NCBI GenBank assembly: GCA_963810555.1 | Contig: CAWENX010000009.1 | Span: 62,001-126,000, forward strand | Direction of reading: 5' to 3' | Origin: G963677325 sp963810555 | Lineage (GTDB): Bacteria; Bacteroidota; Bacteroidia; Bacteroidales; Prolixibacteraceae | Length of the DNA stretch: 64,000 bases | Shown: one piece after another, positions 1 through 8,579 of the stretch | Layout of the letters: the number at the start of each line of letters is the position of its first letter | Position numbering within the stretch: the first letter of the stretch is position 1 | The notes under the pieces: model-generated | What the model was told of the DNA's origin: nothing | Seen by the model: only the letters and a program-made list of their open reading frames with translations | Database searches by the model: none | Translations under genes and position numbers: made by a program

Positions 1-1
1 G

Positions 2-1183
2 AATCCGATACCTTCTGCTTCAATAAGCTATCCGGGTTCTCCGTTCAGTACGACGATCACTCAACCCGTACCTGTAAATCGTGTAGGAACGGACGGAGGA
101 ACCTATTCCGCTTCACCGGCAGGATTGACAATCAATCCTTCAACCGGGGCAATTACGCCAAGCACCAGTACTCCCGGAACGTATACAATAACCTATACTG
201 TTGAAGCTTCCGGAGGATGCTCGACATTCACTACGACTACTTCAGTAACTATCACAGCTCCGACAGGTACCCGTACAACAACGCTCACCTACTCGGGTGC
301 AACATCAGCTCAGTATGGATCGACGGTAACACTGTCAGCAAGGCTGAGATGGGGAAGCAGTAATGTGAGTGGAAGAACCATTACCTTTACGATTAGCAAT
401 CAATCTGCATCGGCAACTACAAATAGTACCGGAGTAGCATCTGTGACAATGACAATCACCCAGGCTCCGGGCAGTTACCGCGTAATAAGTGCCTTTGCAG
501 GTGATGCCCTCTACAGGAGCAGCAGCGACAATGATGCCTTCACGATTACACGAAGAACTGTAACAGCCGGCTTAACCGGAACAGTGACCAAAGTGTATGA
601 TGGAAATGCAACAGCTACCTTAACACCTGATAATTATACCCTTACAGGAGTAATTAACGGGGATGATGTAACGCTGAACAATCCTGCAACAGGTACTTAT
701 AACAACAGAAGCGTCGGTACAAATAAACCGGTCACCGTAACAGGATTGGCTCTGCTCGGTACCGATGCCGATAAATACACCTTAAGCAGTACAACCATCA
801 GTGCGAATATCGGGACAATTACTGCCCGACTAAGGTCTGCAGAATTGCCAACATCACAAATTGAAACGAGCACTTGTACGGTTACTATCCCGAACGGATT
901 CTCACCGAACGGCGACGGTATCAATGATTACTTAATGATCACCTGCATGGATAATTATCCCGAAGCGGTATTGCAAATATATTCACGCAGTGGATCACTG
1001 GTTTACGAAAAACGTCACTACGGTAACCTCGATTTCTGGGGAAGTAAATCTGAAGCATGGTGGGATGGCCGCAATAGCATCAATGGCAGCCAGCTCAATG
1101 CAGGATCATACATTTATATCCTGCAGCTTGTACCTGGAGATAAGAGTTCAGTTAAATCAGGAATTGTATTCATCAGTAGATAA
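2..1183 (+). CDS. Surface/secreted protein with type IX secretion C-terminal domain, 5' end outside the window
   Basis: The reading frame is open from base 2, so the gene begins before the window; the TTG at 125 is not the true start. In order the visible part shows an Ig-like region, a bacterial Ig-type domain (about 284-560), a YDG-type domain (about 560-825, with KVYDGNATA and repeated Gly-Asp turns), and a C-terminal domain beginning at TVTIPNGFSPNGDG and ending in SGIVFISR. The last has the hallmarks of the gliding-motility-associated (type B) sorting domain, known to direct export and cell-surface attachment through the type IX secretion system. The repeated Thr/Ser-rich beta domains suggest an adhesin or surface-layer role, but the ligand cannot be told. 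A strong terminator follows at once. Confidence 0.9.
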   Translation, partial: NPIPSASISYPGSPFSTTITQPVPVNRVGTDGGTYSASPAGLTINPSTGAITPSTSTPGTYTITYTVEASGGCSTFTTTTSVTITAPTGTRTTTLTYSGATSAQYGSTVTLSARLRWGSSNVSGRTITFTISNQSASATTNSTGVASVTMTITQAPGSYRVISAFAGDALYRSSSDNDAFTITRRTVTAGLTGTVTKVYDGNATATLTPDNYTLTGVINGDDVTLNNPATGTYNNRSVGTNKPVTVTGLALLGTDADKYTLSSTTISANIGTITARLRSAELPTSQIETSTCTVTIPNGFSPNGDGINDYLMITCMDNYPEAVLQIYSRSGSLVYEKRHYGNLDFWGSKSEAWWDGRNSINGSQLNAGSYIYILQLVPGDKSSVKSGIVFISR

Positions 1184-1210
1184 AACAGACAGGCAAAAAG
1201 CCTCAATTTG

Positions 1211-1243
1211 AAAGAAGACCGGCAAAGACCGGTCTTCTTTTTT
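1211..1243 (+). terminator. Rho-independent terminator of the surface protein gene
   Basis: A 12-base stem (AAAGAAGACCGG / CCGGTCTTCTTT) with a CAAAGA loop is followed by six T. It lies 28 bases after the stop codon of the surface-protein gene. Confidence 0.9.
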
Positions 1244-1349
1244 GTAGTTAGCCTGAGATAAAAATAAAAAGTATTCAACTATCCAGGAAACAAGATTTTA
1301 ATTTACGACCTTATAATTGGTTTCACGAAATTTGCCCTCTGCCCTTTGA

Positions 1350-3260
1350 AATCGGATAGGAGAACGGGAGTATTTCCCGTTTCGTCCTTCCACACCACCG
1401 TACGTACCGTTCGGTATACGGCGGTTCCTTAATATACCCATGAACTTTCCGATAATAATCCGAAAAGAAAATAAAACCGCTTTGTTTAAGACGGTCATTG
1501 GAGATAGATCAGTAGTTAAGAAAGGGCTTTTGGCATGTACGCCAATAGCTTTTCCTGGTATTCGCAAATTCCCACGCCTTGTAGTTTTCAATACCAAGTT
1601 TAATAAGATTCCGTAAACGGGTTTTTATCCGTTTCCATTGTTTCCAGATAACCATCCGTAAACGTCTGCGGTACCATTCATCTACTTTTAGAAGTAGACT
1701 CTTCATATCTGCCAACTTAAAATAATTCACCCAGCCGGTAATATACTGTCTGAGTGCTTCTTTCCGTCTTGCATTTCCCCACCCATTGCTCCTTGATGTA
1801 AGCTCTTTAATCCGTGCTTTCATCTTGGTAATGCTCTTAGGATGTAGCCGTAATCAACCCTCCTTATCTTGTATACATAGAAAGAATACCCAAAAACTTA
1901 ATCTCTGAGATGTAAGCCTAACCGTCTTTTCCCTGTTTACTTTAAGAAACAGCTTCTCTTCGATGAACGGAATTATATGTTCGTTAATGTCCGTTCAGCA
2001 CTGCGTTTGCTTTTGCAAAAGATCAACAAGATCATCTGCATAGCGCACAAACGGTGTCCGCGACCTTGTCAGTTCCTCGTCCGGTTCATTGAGCATGATA
2101 TTACTCAATAATGGACTCAAAGGACCTCCTTGCGGGACTCCTACTTCTGTCGCTTCAGACTTATTCCGCACTACAGCTCCCGCATTGAGATATTTATGGA
2201 TGAGAGAGATTACCCGCCTATCTTTTATCGTCCTTGATAGATCTCAATCAGTTTACTCTGATTGACCGTATCAAAGAACTTCTCCAAATCCATATCCACG
2301 GCATATATATAGCCATCTGTAATATGGTCTTTGCATCTGTTCAATGCCTGGTGTGCACTGCGTTTTGGCCTAAAGCCGTAGCTGTGCTCCGAAAACTGTT
2401 TCTCGTAAATAGGTGAGAGAATCTGAGTGATAGCCTGTTGGACTACCCGGTCTACTACCGTGGGGATGCCAAGCTTTCTTTTCTTCCCCGTGCTCTTTGG
2501 GTATTTCTACCTGCCTGACCGGATTCGGACGGTAAGTCCCGTCCAATATGGATTGTATACAGCTCATCCTTGTTCTTGTACAAGATAATCCCTTAAGGGA
2601 TTCGACTTCCATCTTGTCAATGCCCCCGCTCCCTTTATTACTCTTGACCCGTTTATAGGCCTTGTTCAAATTGGAGGGGACAGAATTTGCTCAACAATCC
2701 ATAACTCGGTTTGTCGATGTTAGTGAAGTTGTTTTCAGTTATCCGCATGAAAGTCTGCCCTCCTGCATAGTCCTTCGGGTTCCGCCCTATCTCTTTGCAG
2801 GTAGGTCTCATTATATATCGGGATTTTCTGCTTTCTTCCCTTCATCCGGTAACATTCATTTACTTTCACTTCTTAAGGTTCGGTCCTTCCCGGTCTTAGT
2901 CGAGTATCCCGGATACTATGACCTCGGCTGACTTCTCACAATAAATCTTTTTCAACCGCATGCTTCATACTTTCGTTTCAGCATGTCCGTGAGACCTCCC
3001 GTGGTAAGACGAATAACCTTCATCCCATACACCCGCATCATTTACACTCCGATGTCCGTGTAGCTTTTGGACTTCGTTTTGTATTGCAAACTCATCCCAC
3101 CGGATATGCCTGATAATGTTCGTGTTCCTCGGGCCGGGAAACTTTGCCGCCGGCTTCCTTCAGATTCCACCTCACGATGGACACCCTTGCCCTTGGCTAA
3201 TGGTTGGTATACTACATACCCCCATAACGGACTTTCACCTTCAAGTTATTCGCCATGCAC
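1350..3260 (-). mobile_element. Degenerate group II intron with maturase remnants
   Basis: Read on the minus strand, the element starts near 3260 with GTGCATGGCG followed by GTGAAAGTCC, typical of a group II intron 5' end. It then holds a frameshifted reverse transcriptase/maturase gene. It ends with a domain V-like hairpin (about 1395-1440, GAACCGCCGTATACC... pairing with GGTACGTACGGTGGT) and a domain VI-like hairpin closing at CTCCTATCCGATT near 1350. The 5' boundary falls directly after a terminator hairpin (3279-3300) with its T-tract, the placement known for some bacterial group II introns, notably IIC. The intron class is not assigned. The protein is broken, so self-mobility is unlikely. 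Confidence 0.85.
1509..2702 (-). pseudogene. Group II intron reverse transcriptase/maturase, multiply frameshifted
   Basis: The pieces align end to end as one protein of about 395 residues. The N-terminal RT start (EQILSP, NKAYKRVKSNKGSGGID) lies near 2600-2690. A finger/palm piece (YEKQFSEHSYGFRP, AVDMDLEKFFD) lies near 2250-2420. The catalytic YADD motif is at 2031-2042. The maturase X domain (1509-1823) contains the RSNGWG and ITGWVNYFKLADMK motifs. No HNH endonuclease domain is seen. At least four frame changes are needed, including one after ILSPP (near 2670) and one near 2475, so no full-length protein is made from this sequence as given. The catalytic motifs survive, which points to recent decay or sequence error. 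Confidence 0.85.
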
Positions 3261-3269
3261 GGTGCCCTA

Positions 3270-3353
3270 AAAACAAAAGAGGGCATCTGACGATACCCCC
3301 TTTTTACCTAACCTAACTAACCTAAATCCTATGAAAAAACTTGCTCTTCAGCA
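3270..3353 (-). ncRNA. Small-RNA-like unit, copy A (TTAGG-rich leader plus terminator)
   Basis: On the minus strand a TATATTTG box (3367-3360) precedes a stretch TTTTTTCATAGG, then a TTAGG-rich linker (3306-3332), then a hairpin with a nine-pair stem (3279-3300, two G-T pairs) and a T-rich tail. The same order of parts recurs at 12329-12408 with a different hairpin sequence. No good -33 box is seen here. The group II intron begins just after the tail. It could instead be a leader read in the other direction, since the plus strand reads ATGAAAAAA after the CCTAA repeats. Confidence 0.5.
3279..3300 (-). terminator. Terminator hairpin of small-RNA-like unit A
   Basis: On the minus strand GGGGGTATC pairs with GATGCCCTC across a GTCA loop, followed by TTTTGTTTTT. 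A five-T run on the other side could make it work in both directions. Confidence 0.65.
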
Positions 3354-3729
3354 ACACATCAAATATAATATCATTAACCATTAACTTCACTTAATCAAGG
3401 TTAATTTACGTTAAATATTTGTATTAATTTCACTTTTCTCCCTTTAAAATATTGAATCAAAGCGCCTTCCATCAAGAAATCTATAGAGGGGAAAATTGCA
3501 CCGGCTTTCAATCATTAGTAAAAATAATATCATTAAAATTAAGTGTTCCTTTCAATTTCAACCAACTTATGATAATATTATTTTTAATGATTTTAAAAAT
3601 TAAAAATAACTTCCTGATATTTATTAACCAGAAACTTAATAAAACAATCAATATTGAAATGAATTTTTCACTAAAGTGCCCTTTTTGTTTGCTGTCCATG
3701 ACTTTATTTTCAAAAATATATCCATAATA

Positions 3730-3760
3730 TTGTTTAGAAGAAAATTAAATTTTAAATTTG
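3730..3760 (+). promoter_or_regulatory. Bacteroidota-type promoter of the Fur-family gene
   Basis: TTG (3730-3732), a 20-base spacer and TAAATTTG (3753-3760) match the TTTG / TAnnTTTG promoter pattern of Bacteroidota. The predicted start of transcription is only about 15 bases before the ATG at 3782. The 350 bases before it (3370-3730) are very AT-rich with no credible gene. Confidence 0.65.
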
Positions 3761-3781
3761 TATTTAATCTAATAACCTGTC

Positions 3782-4201
3782 ATGGAAGAACTACACGTTA
3801 AATCTTATTTATCAAAAAATGGAGTGCGGCCTTTACAAAAAAGGGTGAAGATCATGCACTACTTAATTTCTCACCGAAATCACCCAACCGTAGATGTAAT
3901 ATACAATGACCTTGTACAGAAAATTAACAGTCTGTCTAAAACTACTGTTTACAACGTACTGAATCTTTTTATTCAGGAGGGATTGGTAACTCCCCTTCAT
4001 ATAGAAAATAATGAACTCAGATATGATGCAGACACTTCGACACACGGTCATTTTAAATGCAAAATATGCGGAGGGGTATTTAATTTTGGAATTAATAAAG
4101 AGGATCTTCCCAAGCCCCTGTTAAATGGTTTTAAAATCGATGAATTCCAATATTCACTGAAAGGTGTATGTTCTTTCTGTAATGAAAAGATTGACGCCTG
4201 A
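3782..4201 (+). CDS. Fur/PerR-family metal-dependent transcriptional regulator
   Basis: The 139-residue protein has the normal length and layout of the Fur family. The N-terminal winged helix (residues about 10-80) includes RPLQKRVKIMHYL, HPTVDVIY and LSKTTVYNVLNLF, and the dimerisation/metal region contains HGHFKCKICG and a second cysteine pair CSFC, expected to hold a structural zinc. Members sense Fe(II), Zn(II) or peroxide; the PerR branch is plausible but I cannot fix the metal. The gene stands alone with its own promoter, and self-repression is common in the family. No obvious target operon adjoins it. Confidence 0.9.
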   Translation: MEELHVKSYLSKNGVRPLQKRVKIMHYLISHRNHPTVDVIYNDLVQKINSLSKTTVYNVLNLFIQEGLVTPLHIENNELRYDADTSTHGHFKCKICGGVFNFGINKEDLPKPLLNGFKIDEFQYSLKGVCSFCNEKIDA

Positions 4202-4298
4202 ACCAAGGTTTTTCCTGTTCACTTTTGTGTTTTCAAATCTTCAGATTATCTGAATCAGGGAATGATTAATTCTTAAAACTATAAGCAAGGTTTTAACA

Positions 4299-4796
4299 TT
4301 AAGGATTTTCATCATTTTCAGGTAATTCCCCGGCCAAATTAAAAGGCTTCAGATTTTCCGTTAGATCGCTTTCTTTGTATGGAAATACTTCCAGTATTGT
4401 ACTCTCAGAAATACCAATTATCTCAAAATCGGCCATCATTCCCTGCATGGCATTAATTATCTGATCAAATGCATTTTTAATATTATCTGAAAATACAAGC
4501 AAATTCTGAATGACCTTCTTTTCTTTCCCATTCTCTTCATCTACAGTTATAAAGGCCACTCTTGCCTTATACCATCGATCACCATTATCCGACGGGATTA
4601 TTTCCGAAATTTTTGTCCTTGTAATTTTGGCAATTACAAACTCGCCCCGGATCATCGATTTCAGTTCATCATAAATCCTGTTTTCCGCCTCCGTAAATGA
4701 TATTGCATCAAGCAAATACGTTTCACTGACTTTTTTCTCTTGTCCGGTTTCATCAATCTTTGTATATTTTGCCGTACTTTCAAACCATGTATTCAT
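4299..4796 (-). CDS. DUF4494 domain protein
   Basis: The 165-residue cytosolic protein matches the Bacteroidota-restricted DUF4494 family by its N-terminal pattern NTWFESTAKYTK, then VSETYLLDAISFTEAE and the central GDRWYKARVAF. Function is unknown. There is no signal peptide or membrane segment. The C-terminal 45 residues (SESTILEVFPYKES onward) look flexible and acidic. It is transcribed away from the small barrel-like gene at 5123 and is separated from the Fur-family gene by about 100 bases with no clear terminator. Confidence 0.8.
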   Translation of the reverse strand: MNTWFESTAKYTKIDETGQEKKVSETYLLDAISFTEAENRIYDELKSMIRGEFVIAKITRTKISEIIPSDNGDRWYKARVAFITVDEENGKEKKVIQNLLVFSDNIKNAFDQIINAMQGMMADFEIIGISESTILEVFPYKESDLTENLKPFNLAGELPENDENP

Positions 4797-5083
4797 AGAA
4801 TATTCTGTAATTTTTTAAACAAAAATACTCTTTTGCCTATTAAAATCCCTATGATATTGCAATTCAACCGGACAATTATTCAAATTATTGAATTTTCCTG
4901 ATTGACTTTTATTTCTGAATTATTCATCATCAAAATTTTAACAGGAAAAATAATATTGGAACGGAAAAATAATTTCATTGAACAAAATTTATTTCATTCA
5001 CTAAAATTCGGAAAAAACAATTGGGCTGCAAGTTTGTTAATATCTATCAGTGAAATAAGTAATATTTTTTAAGATTATTAGTG

Positions 5084-5091
5084 TATTTTTG
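5084..5091 (+). promoter_or_regulatory. Promoter -7 box for the small secreted beta-rich protein
   Basis: TATTTTTG fits TAnnTTTG and sits 31 bases before the ATG at 5123. The -33 box is weak (T-run near 5062-5070). The rest of 4797-5080 is AT-rich with no gene or clear repeat. Confidence 0.5.
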
Positions 5092-5122
5092 GGATGGATG
5101 TTACTTTAAAAATTATAATGTT

Positions 5123-5599
5123 ATGAAAAAACTGTTAATTGCTTTTATATTAATTGCTTCCGTCAGTGTGGGTAAAGCTCAGATTGCAAAGAATGCTTTA
5201 GGATTAAGGCTTGGCGGCGGAAACGGATTTGGAACTGAAATATCTTATCAGCATGGATTGAGCGATCTGAACAGGCTGGAATTTGATCTGGGAATTTCGT
5301 CAGGCAGGCATTACAGCACCTGGGGATTGAGCGGATTGTATCAATGGGTCTGGAACATTGATGACGGATTTAACTGGTACGCAGGAGTCGGCGGGAGAAT
5401 CGGTTCATGGAACTGGGATACCGGTTATGGTGATAACGGAGGAGGCACTTTTCTTGCAGCGGCCGGACAAATTGGTATCGAATACGCCTTCCCGATCGGG
5501 ATACAGCTTTCGCTTGATTTCAGGCCTGCCATAAATCTCATTAATTCGGGAGATTCTTACAACAATAATATTGCATTGGGGATACGTTATCAGTTCTGA
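5123..5599 (+). CDS. Small secreted or outer-membrane beta-barrel-like protein
   Basis: The ATG at 5123 starts a clear signal peptide (MKKLLIAFILIASVSVGKAQ); an upstream GTG at 5081 would put 14 extra residues before it and overlaps the promoter. The mature part of about 138 residues is Gly- and aromatic-rich with alternating strands (LGLRLGGGNGFGTEISYQ, GLSGLYQWVW) and ends in IALGIRYQF. A terminal Phe after alternating residues is typical of outer-membrane barrels, and the length suggests a six- to eight-strand barrel. Function unknown. Confidence 0.75.
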   Translation: MKKLLIAFILIASVSVGKAQIAKNALGLRLGGGNGFGTEISYQHGLSDLNRLEFDLGISSGRHYSTWGLSGLYQWVWNIDDGFNWYAGVGGRIGSWNWDTGYGDNGGGTFLAAAGQIGIEYAFPIGIQLSLDFRPAINLINSGDSYNNNIALGIRYQF

Positions 5600-5611
5600 T
5601 AATAACAGATT

Positions 5612-5652
5612 CAAAAAATAAAGCCGCAAATATATTTGCGGCTTTATTTTTT
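5612..5652. terminator. Bidirectional terminator between convergent genes
   Basis: A long perfect stem (AAATAAAGCCGCAAA / TTTGCGGCTTTATTT, TATA loop) with A-run before and T-run after serves both the barrel gene and the opposite-strand elbB gene. Confidence 0.9.
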
Positions 5653-5698
5653 GATCTTCTTTTCAAACGTTAAGTATAGCTGAAAAGAAATTAAATTA

Positions 5699-6355
5699 TT
5701 ACATAAGTTCAATCATCTCCTTCACCACATTTTCTGTGCCTACTGCAATTTGTACTATATCGGCATCCAGCATATAACAGGGAGATGTAACCAATTTATA
5801 TTTCTTATCAATCACCACTTCTGCATGATCTGCATTATGATGTTCAGCCCCCATTTTGATAATTGCCTCAGCCGTTTCTGCATCGTTCCCGATGGTTACT
5901 TTAGCTCCCGGAAGTATTTTAGCCATCAGAACCGGTGTAATACATAAAGCGCCTACCGGGATCCCTGCTTCAATGGATGCAATAACAGACAACTCAACCT
6001 CGGGGTCAACTGTACAATCACTTCCCTCGAATGCAAACGAACATAAATTCTTTGCCACTCCAAATCCTCCGGGAAGAATAACAGCATCAAATGATTCAGG
6101 ATCATACAGGTTTAAAGGCTTTATCTTTCCCCGCGCTATTCGTGCCGATTCAATTAAAACATTTCGGGATTCATTTACCTGAGAACCCGTTATATGATTA
6201 ATAACATGTGTCTGTTCTTTATCAGGAGCAAAACACTGATAACTTGCACCTGCTTTCGCAATAGCAAGTAAAGTCAGCGTGGCTTCATGAATTTCAGCTC
6301 CGTCAAAAACGCCGCATCCAGCCAAAATCACGGCAAATCGTTTCTGTTTATTCAT
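5699..6355 (-). CDS. elbB: Glyoxalase-like ElbB, DJ-1/PfpI superfamily
   Basis: The 218-residue protein has the expected length for ElbB. It shows the N-terminal VILAGCGVFDGAEIHEA motif specific to this group, a central ILPGGFGVAKNLCSFAFEG, and the nucleophile-elbow cysteine in GALCITPVLMAK. ElbB proteins belong to the DJ-1/PfpI superfamily of Cys-dependent glyoxalases and amidotransferase-like enzymes; the E. coli protein has weak glyoxalase activity and was linked genetically to isoprenoid synthesis. It is cytosolic and monocistronic, closed by the shared terminator at 5612-5652. Confidence 0.92.
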   Translation of the reverse strand: MNKQKRFAVILAGCGVFDGAEIHEATLTLLAIAKAGASYQCFAPDKEQTHVINHITGSQVNESRNVLIESARIARGKIKPLNLYDPESFDAVILPGGFGVAKNLCSFAFEGSDCTVDPEVELSVIASIEAGIPVGALCITPVLMAKILPGAKVTIGNDAETAEAIIKMGAEHHNADHAEVVIDKKYKLVTSPCYMLDADIVQIAVGTENVVKEMIELM

Positions 6356-6558
6356 ATTAGTTTAAATCATTGGTTCGGGGTAAAGTAAAATCTTTTTTAT
6401 TGAAATTCAATAAAGGATTTGAAAAAAAATATCAGAAAAATTTAAACAAATGTGAACAAAAAGAATCTTAGTATCCTATTGAATGATAAATAAATAATTC
6501 AGATGGAAAAATGAGTCAGGATTTTCAGGCTAAAATTTAGCATCTCCAAGTTAAAGGC

Positions 6559-7221
6559 TCAGATTTTCCGGAATATGCGGTTATAATTTGTAAAGATTTG
6601 ATGTTTCAAATCATCCGGCGAACAATTAAGTATTAAAGCGACTGCATCATAAATTTCTGAAATATTCATGATTTCATCATCTGTTTCTAAAAACAGTGAA
6701 TCCGGAGGAATAATTTTAATCGAATCCCTTAATTTCACATTTTGCCTCAGAACAGCCCTGCCTGTTGAGAAATAAAATCCTTGCCGGATCAGTTGCCTGG
6801 TTAACTCAGGATTTCCATTAAAACCATGTAAAATAAATTGCATTGTCGACTTTTTCTTGTAAGCAATTATATCATCCAGGCATTTTACACAATGAATGAT
6901 CAACGGTTTTTTAATCAGCTCAGCGAATTCAATATGCAGTTCAAAAACAGTCTTTTGAATACTAATATCAACCTGGCATTTTTTATCCAGTCCTGTTTCA
7001 CCAATCGCGATTAACTCTTTTTGACTTGCCAGATATTTGAGCATATTTTTAATTTCATCGGGATTAAATTTATCGGCATGCCAGGGATGAATCCCTGCTG
7101 TGAATGGATAATTGATTGCTTTAGAGGTATGGATATCCTGTAAAAAGAAACTCGGAACCGAAATTATTTCTTCGGAACGAACAGGATGATGTGTATGAAT
7201 ATCAATAAAAGGAACAGACAT
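6559..7221 (-). CDS. TatD-family metal-dependent hydrolase
   Basis: The 220-residue amidohydrolase-fold protein shows the TatD metal ligands in order: HxH in DIHTHHP (residues 9 and 11), Glu in AIGETGLD, His in LIIHC, His in FILHGFNG and Asp in LETDD. Known members are Mg-dependent 3'-5' DNA/RNA exonucleases of the cytosol. At 220 residues it is shorter than the usual 250-260, as is common for the Bacteroidota version. It is divergent from the B3/B4-domain gene at 7294. The 200 bases after its stop (6356-6558) are AT-rich and empty. Confidence 0.85.
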   Translation of the reverse strand: MSVPFIDIHTHHPVRSEEIISVPSFFLQDIHTSKAINYPFTAGIHPWHADKFNPDEIKNMLKYLASQKELIAIGETGLDKKCQVDISIQKTVFELHIEFAELIKKPLIIHCVKCLDDIIAYKKKSTMQFILHGFNGNPELTRQLIRQGFYFSTGRAVLRQNVKLRDSIKIIPPDSLFLETDDEIMNISEIYDAVALILNCSPDDLKHQIFTNYNRIFRKI

Positions 7222-7250
7222 TCTATTTAGCTTTTAACCAAAAGTAATGA

Positions 7251-7258
7251 TATTTTTG
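7251..7258 (+). promoter_or_regulatory. Promoter -7 box of the B3/B4-domain gene
   Basis: TATTTTTG fits TAnnTTTG, 35 bases before the ATG at 7294, in the short gap between divergent genes. The -33 box is weak. Confidence 0.45.
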
Positions 7259-7293
7259 AATCCAAAATAATTCAGAAAACCTCAGTTTTTAGT

Positions 7294-7956
7294 ATGCTGA
7301 AAATTGCAATTGGCAATAGAATTAAAAAAAATATCCCTGATATGGCGCTGGGATGTATAGAATGTGATGTAAAGGTTGCGGAGCATAATCCCGAATTAGG
7401 GGAAGAGATAAGAGTGGCTTGTAAATCAATTGCACAGACAAAGGATTTTGCTGGAGTAAGTAACCATCCGGCAATAAAAGCCTCAAGGAATGCCTATAAA
7501 CGCTGTGGAAAAGACCCGGCAAGGTACAGGCTTTCTTCGGAAGCGCTGATGCGCAGGATTGTTAAGGGAAATGACCTTTACCGGATCAATAATGTCGTGG
7601 ATTTACTGAACCTTGTTTCGATCAAAACAGGAATGTCGATAGGAGGATATGACGCGGATAAGATCGATGGAGATATCATTCTTGATTTGGGTTTAAAAGA
7701 CGAACCCTATGAAGGAATCGGAAGAGGTCAGCTGAATATTGAATCCCTGCCTGTTTTTCGTGACAGAATTTCAGCATTCGGGAGCCCCACAAGCGACTCT
7801 GTCCGGACAAGTGTAACAAATCAAACGACAAAATATTTGATGATCATATTCGGTTTTCCCGGAATTGAACCTACAAAGGAAGCGATGGAATTTTCCTTAA
7901 ATCTTTTAAAAAGATATGCCCATGCGACTCATATTGAAACAATTTTAATTCAATAA
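7294..7956 (+). CDS. B3/B4 tRNA-binding domain protein
   Basis: The 220-residue protein consists of a single B3/B4 domain like that in the phenylalanyl-tRNA synthetase beta chain: HPAIKASRNAYKRCGKDPARYR followed by SSEALMRRIVKG, NNVVDLLNLVSIKTGMSIGGYD and the end motif FGFPG. Free-standing B3/4 proteins are thought to be editing or tRNA-related factors, but none of their substrates is certain. It has no catalytic synthetase domain. A promoter precedes it and the acyltransferase gene starts 50 bases after it with its own promoter-like box. Confidence 0.8.
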   Translation: MLKIAIGNRIKKNIPDMALGCIECDVKVAEHNPELGEEIRVACKSIAQTKDFAGVSNHPAIKASRNAYKRCGKDPARYRLSSEALMRRIVKGNDLYRINNVVDLLNLVSIKTGMSIGGYDADKIDGDIILDLGLKDEPYEGIGRGQLNIESLPVFRDRISAFGSPTSDSVRTSVTNQTTKYLMIIFGFPGIEPTKEAMEFSLNLLKRYAHATHIETILIQ

Positions 7957-7979
7957 CTGGTCAGGCATAACAAATGGAT

Positions 7980-7987
7980 TACTTTTG
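7980..7987 (+). promoter_or_regulatory. Promoter -7 box that decides the acyltransferase start
   Basis: TACTTTTG matches TAnnTTTG and overlaps the TTG at 7985. That TTG therefore cannot be the start codon; the ATG at 8006 lies just after the expected start of transcription. Confidence 0.6.
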
Positions 7988-8005
7988 TACCATCAAAAAT
8001 TTGAA

Positions 8006-8566
8006 ATGAAATATATCTCAAAATTCATATTGTGGCTGCTGGGCTGGAAAGCCATTGGAGGCATCGCTCCTGAAAAAAAATGCATTATCTTAGGTGTTCC
8101 TCATACTTCATTGTGGGATTTTTTCATTTCATGGATTTATTATAAATCTTTAGGGGGGCAGGCTAATATCATGGTAAAAAAGAAATTTTTCTTTTGGCCG
8201 GCCTGCTACCTTCTTAATTATATGGGTGCCATTCCTGTTGATGATTCTAAAGGGGCAAGCCTTATAAAACAAATGGTCAATGAATTCGGCAAACGTAAAC
8301 AACTCCATCTTGCCATTGCTCCCGAGGCTACCAGAAAACGCAATGTAAGATGGAAAGGTGGTTTCCATACCATCGCCCGTGCTGCAAATGTACCCGTTTA
8401 CATGGGATTTTTCGATTGGGGCAAAAAAGAAGTGGGTTTTAAAGATAAAATTGAACTTACCGATGATTTAACCAATGACCTGAGAAGAGTGAGGCAATGG
8501 TATAAAAATAAAGGTGTTGTTGCTAAATATCCTGAGAATTTCACATGCGGGGATGACCTTAATTAA
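8006..8566 (+). CDS. 1-acyl-glycerol-3-phosphate acyltransferase-like (PlsC family)
   Basis: The 186-residue protein starts at ATG 8006 and has the PlsC motifs: GVPHTSLWDF (H-x4-D catalytic pair) and IAPEATRKR (acceptor-phosphate binding). A hydrophobic N-terminal helix (FILWLLGW) suggests inner-membrane association. PlsC-type enzymes move an acyl chain to lysophosphatidate or related lipids. This short form resembles the group that may act on other lipid acceptors, so the exact substrate is open. The amidase gene at 8580 follows 13 bases later and is probably cotranscribed. Confidence 0.82.
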   Translation: MKYISKFILWLLGWKAIGGIAPEKKCIILGVPHTSLWDFFISWIYYKSLGGQANIMVKKKFFFWPACYLLNYMGAIPVDDSKGASLIKQMVNEFGKRKQLHLAIAPEATRKRNVRWKGGFHTIARAANVPVYMGFFDWGKKEVGFKDKIELTDDLTNDLRRVRQWYKNKGVVAKYPENFTCGDDLN

Positions 8567-8579
8567 GTAGAAGAATTGT

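Noticed and set aside
3067..3316. Overlapping ORFs of about 66 residues within the intron 5' region
   Set aside because: They lie in structured group II intron RNA on the opposite strand and have no conserved protein features.
3452..3727. ORF of 91 residues upstream of the Fur-family gene
   Set aside because: AT-rich, low-complexity and no start signal; the promoter for the next gene lies just after it. No family resemblance.
7985..8005. TTG start for the acyltransferase
   Set aside because: It overlaps the TACTTTTG promoter box; ATG 8006 is better.
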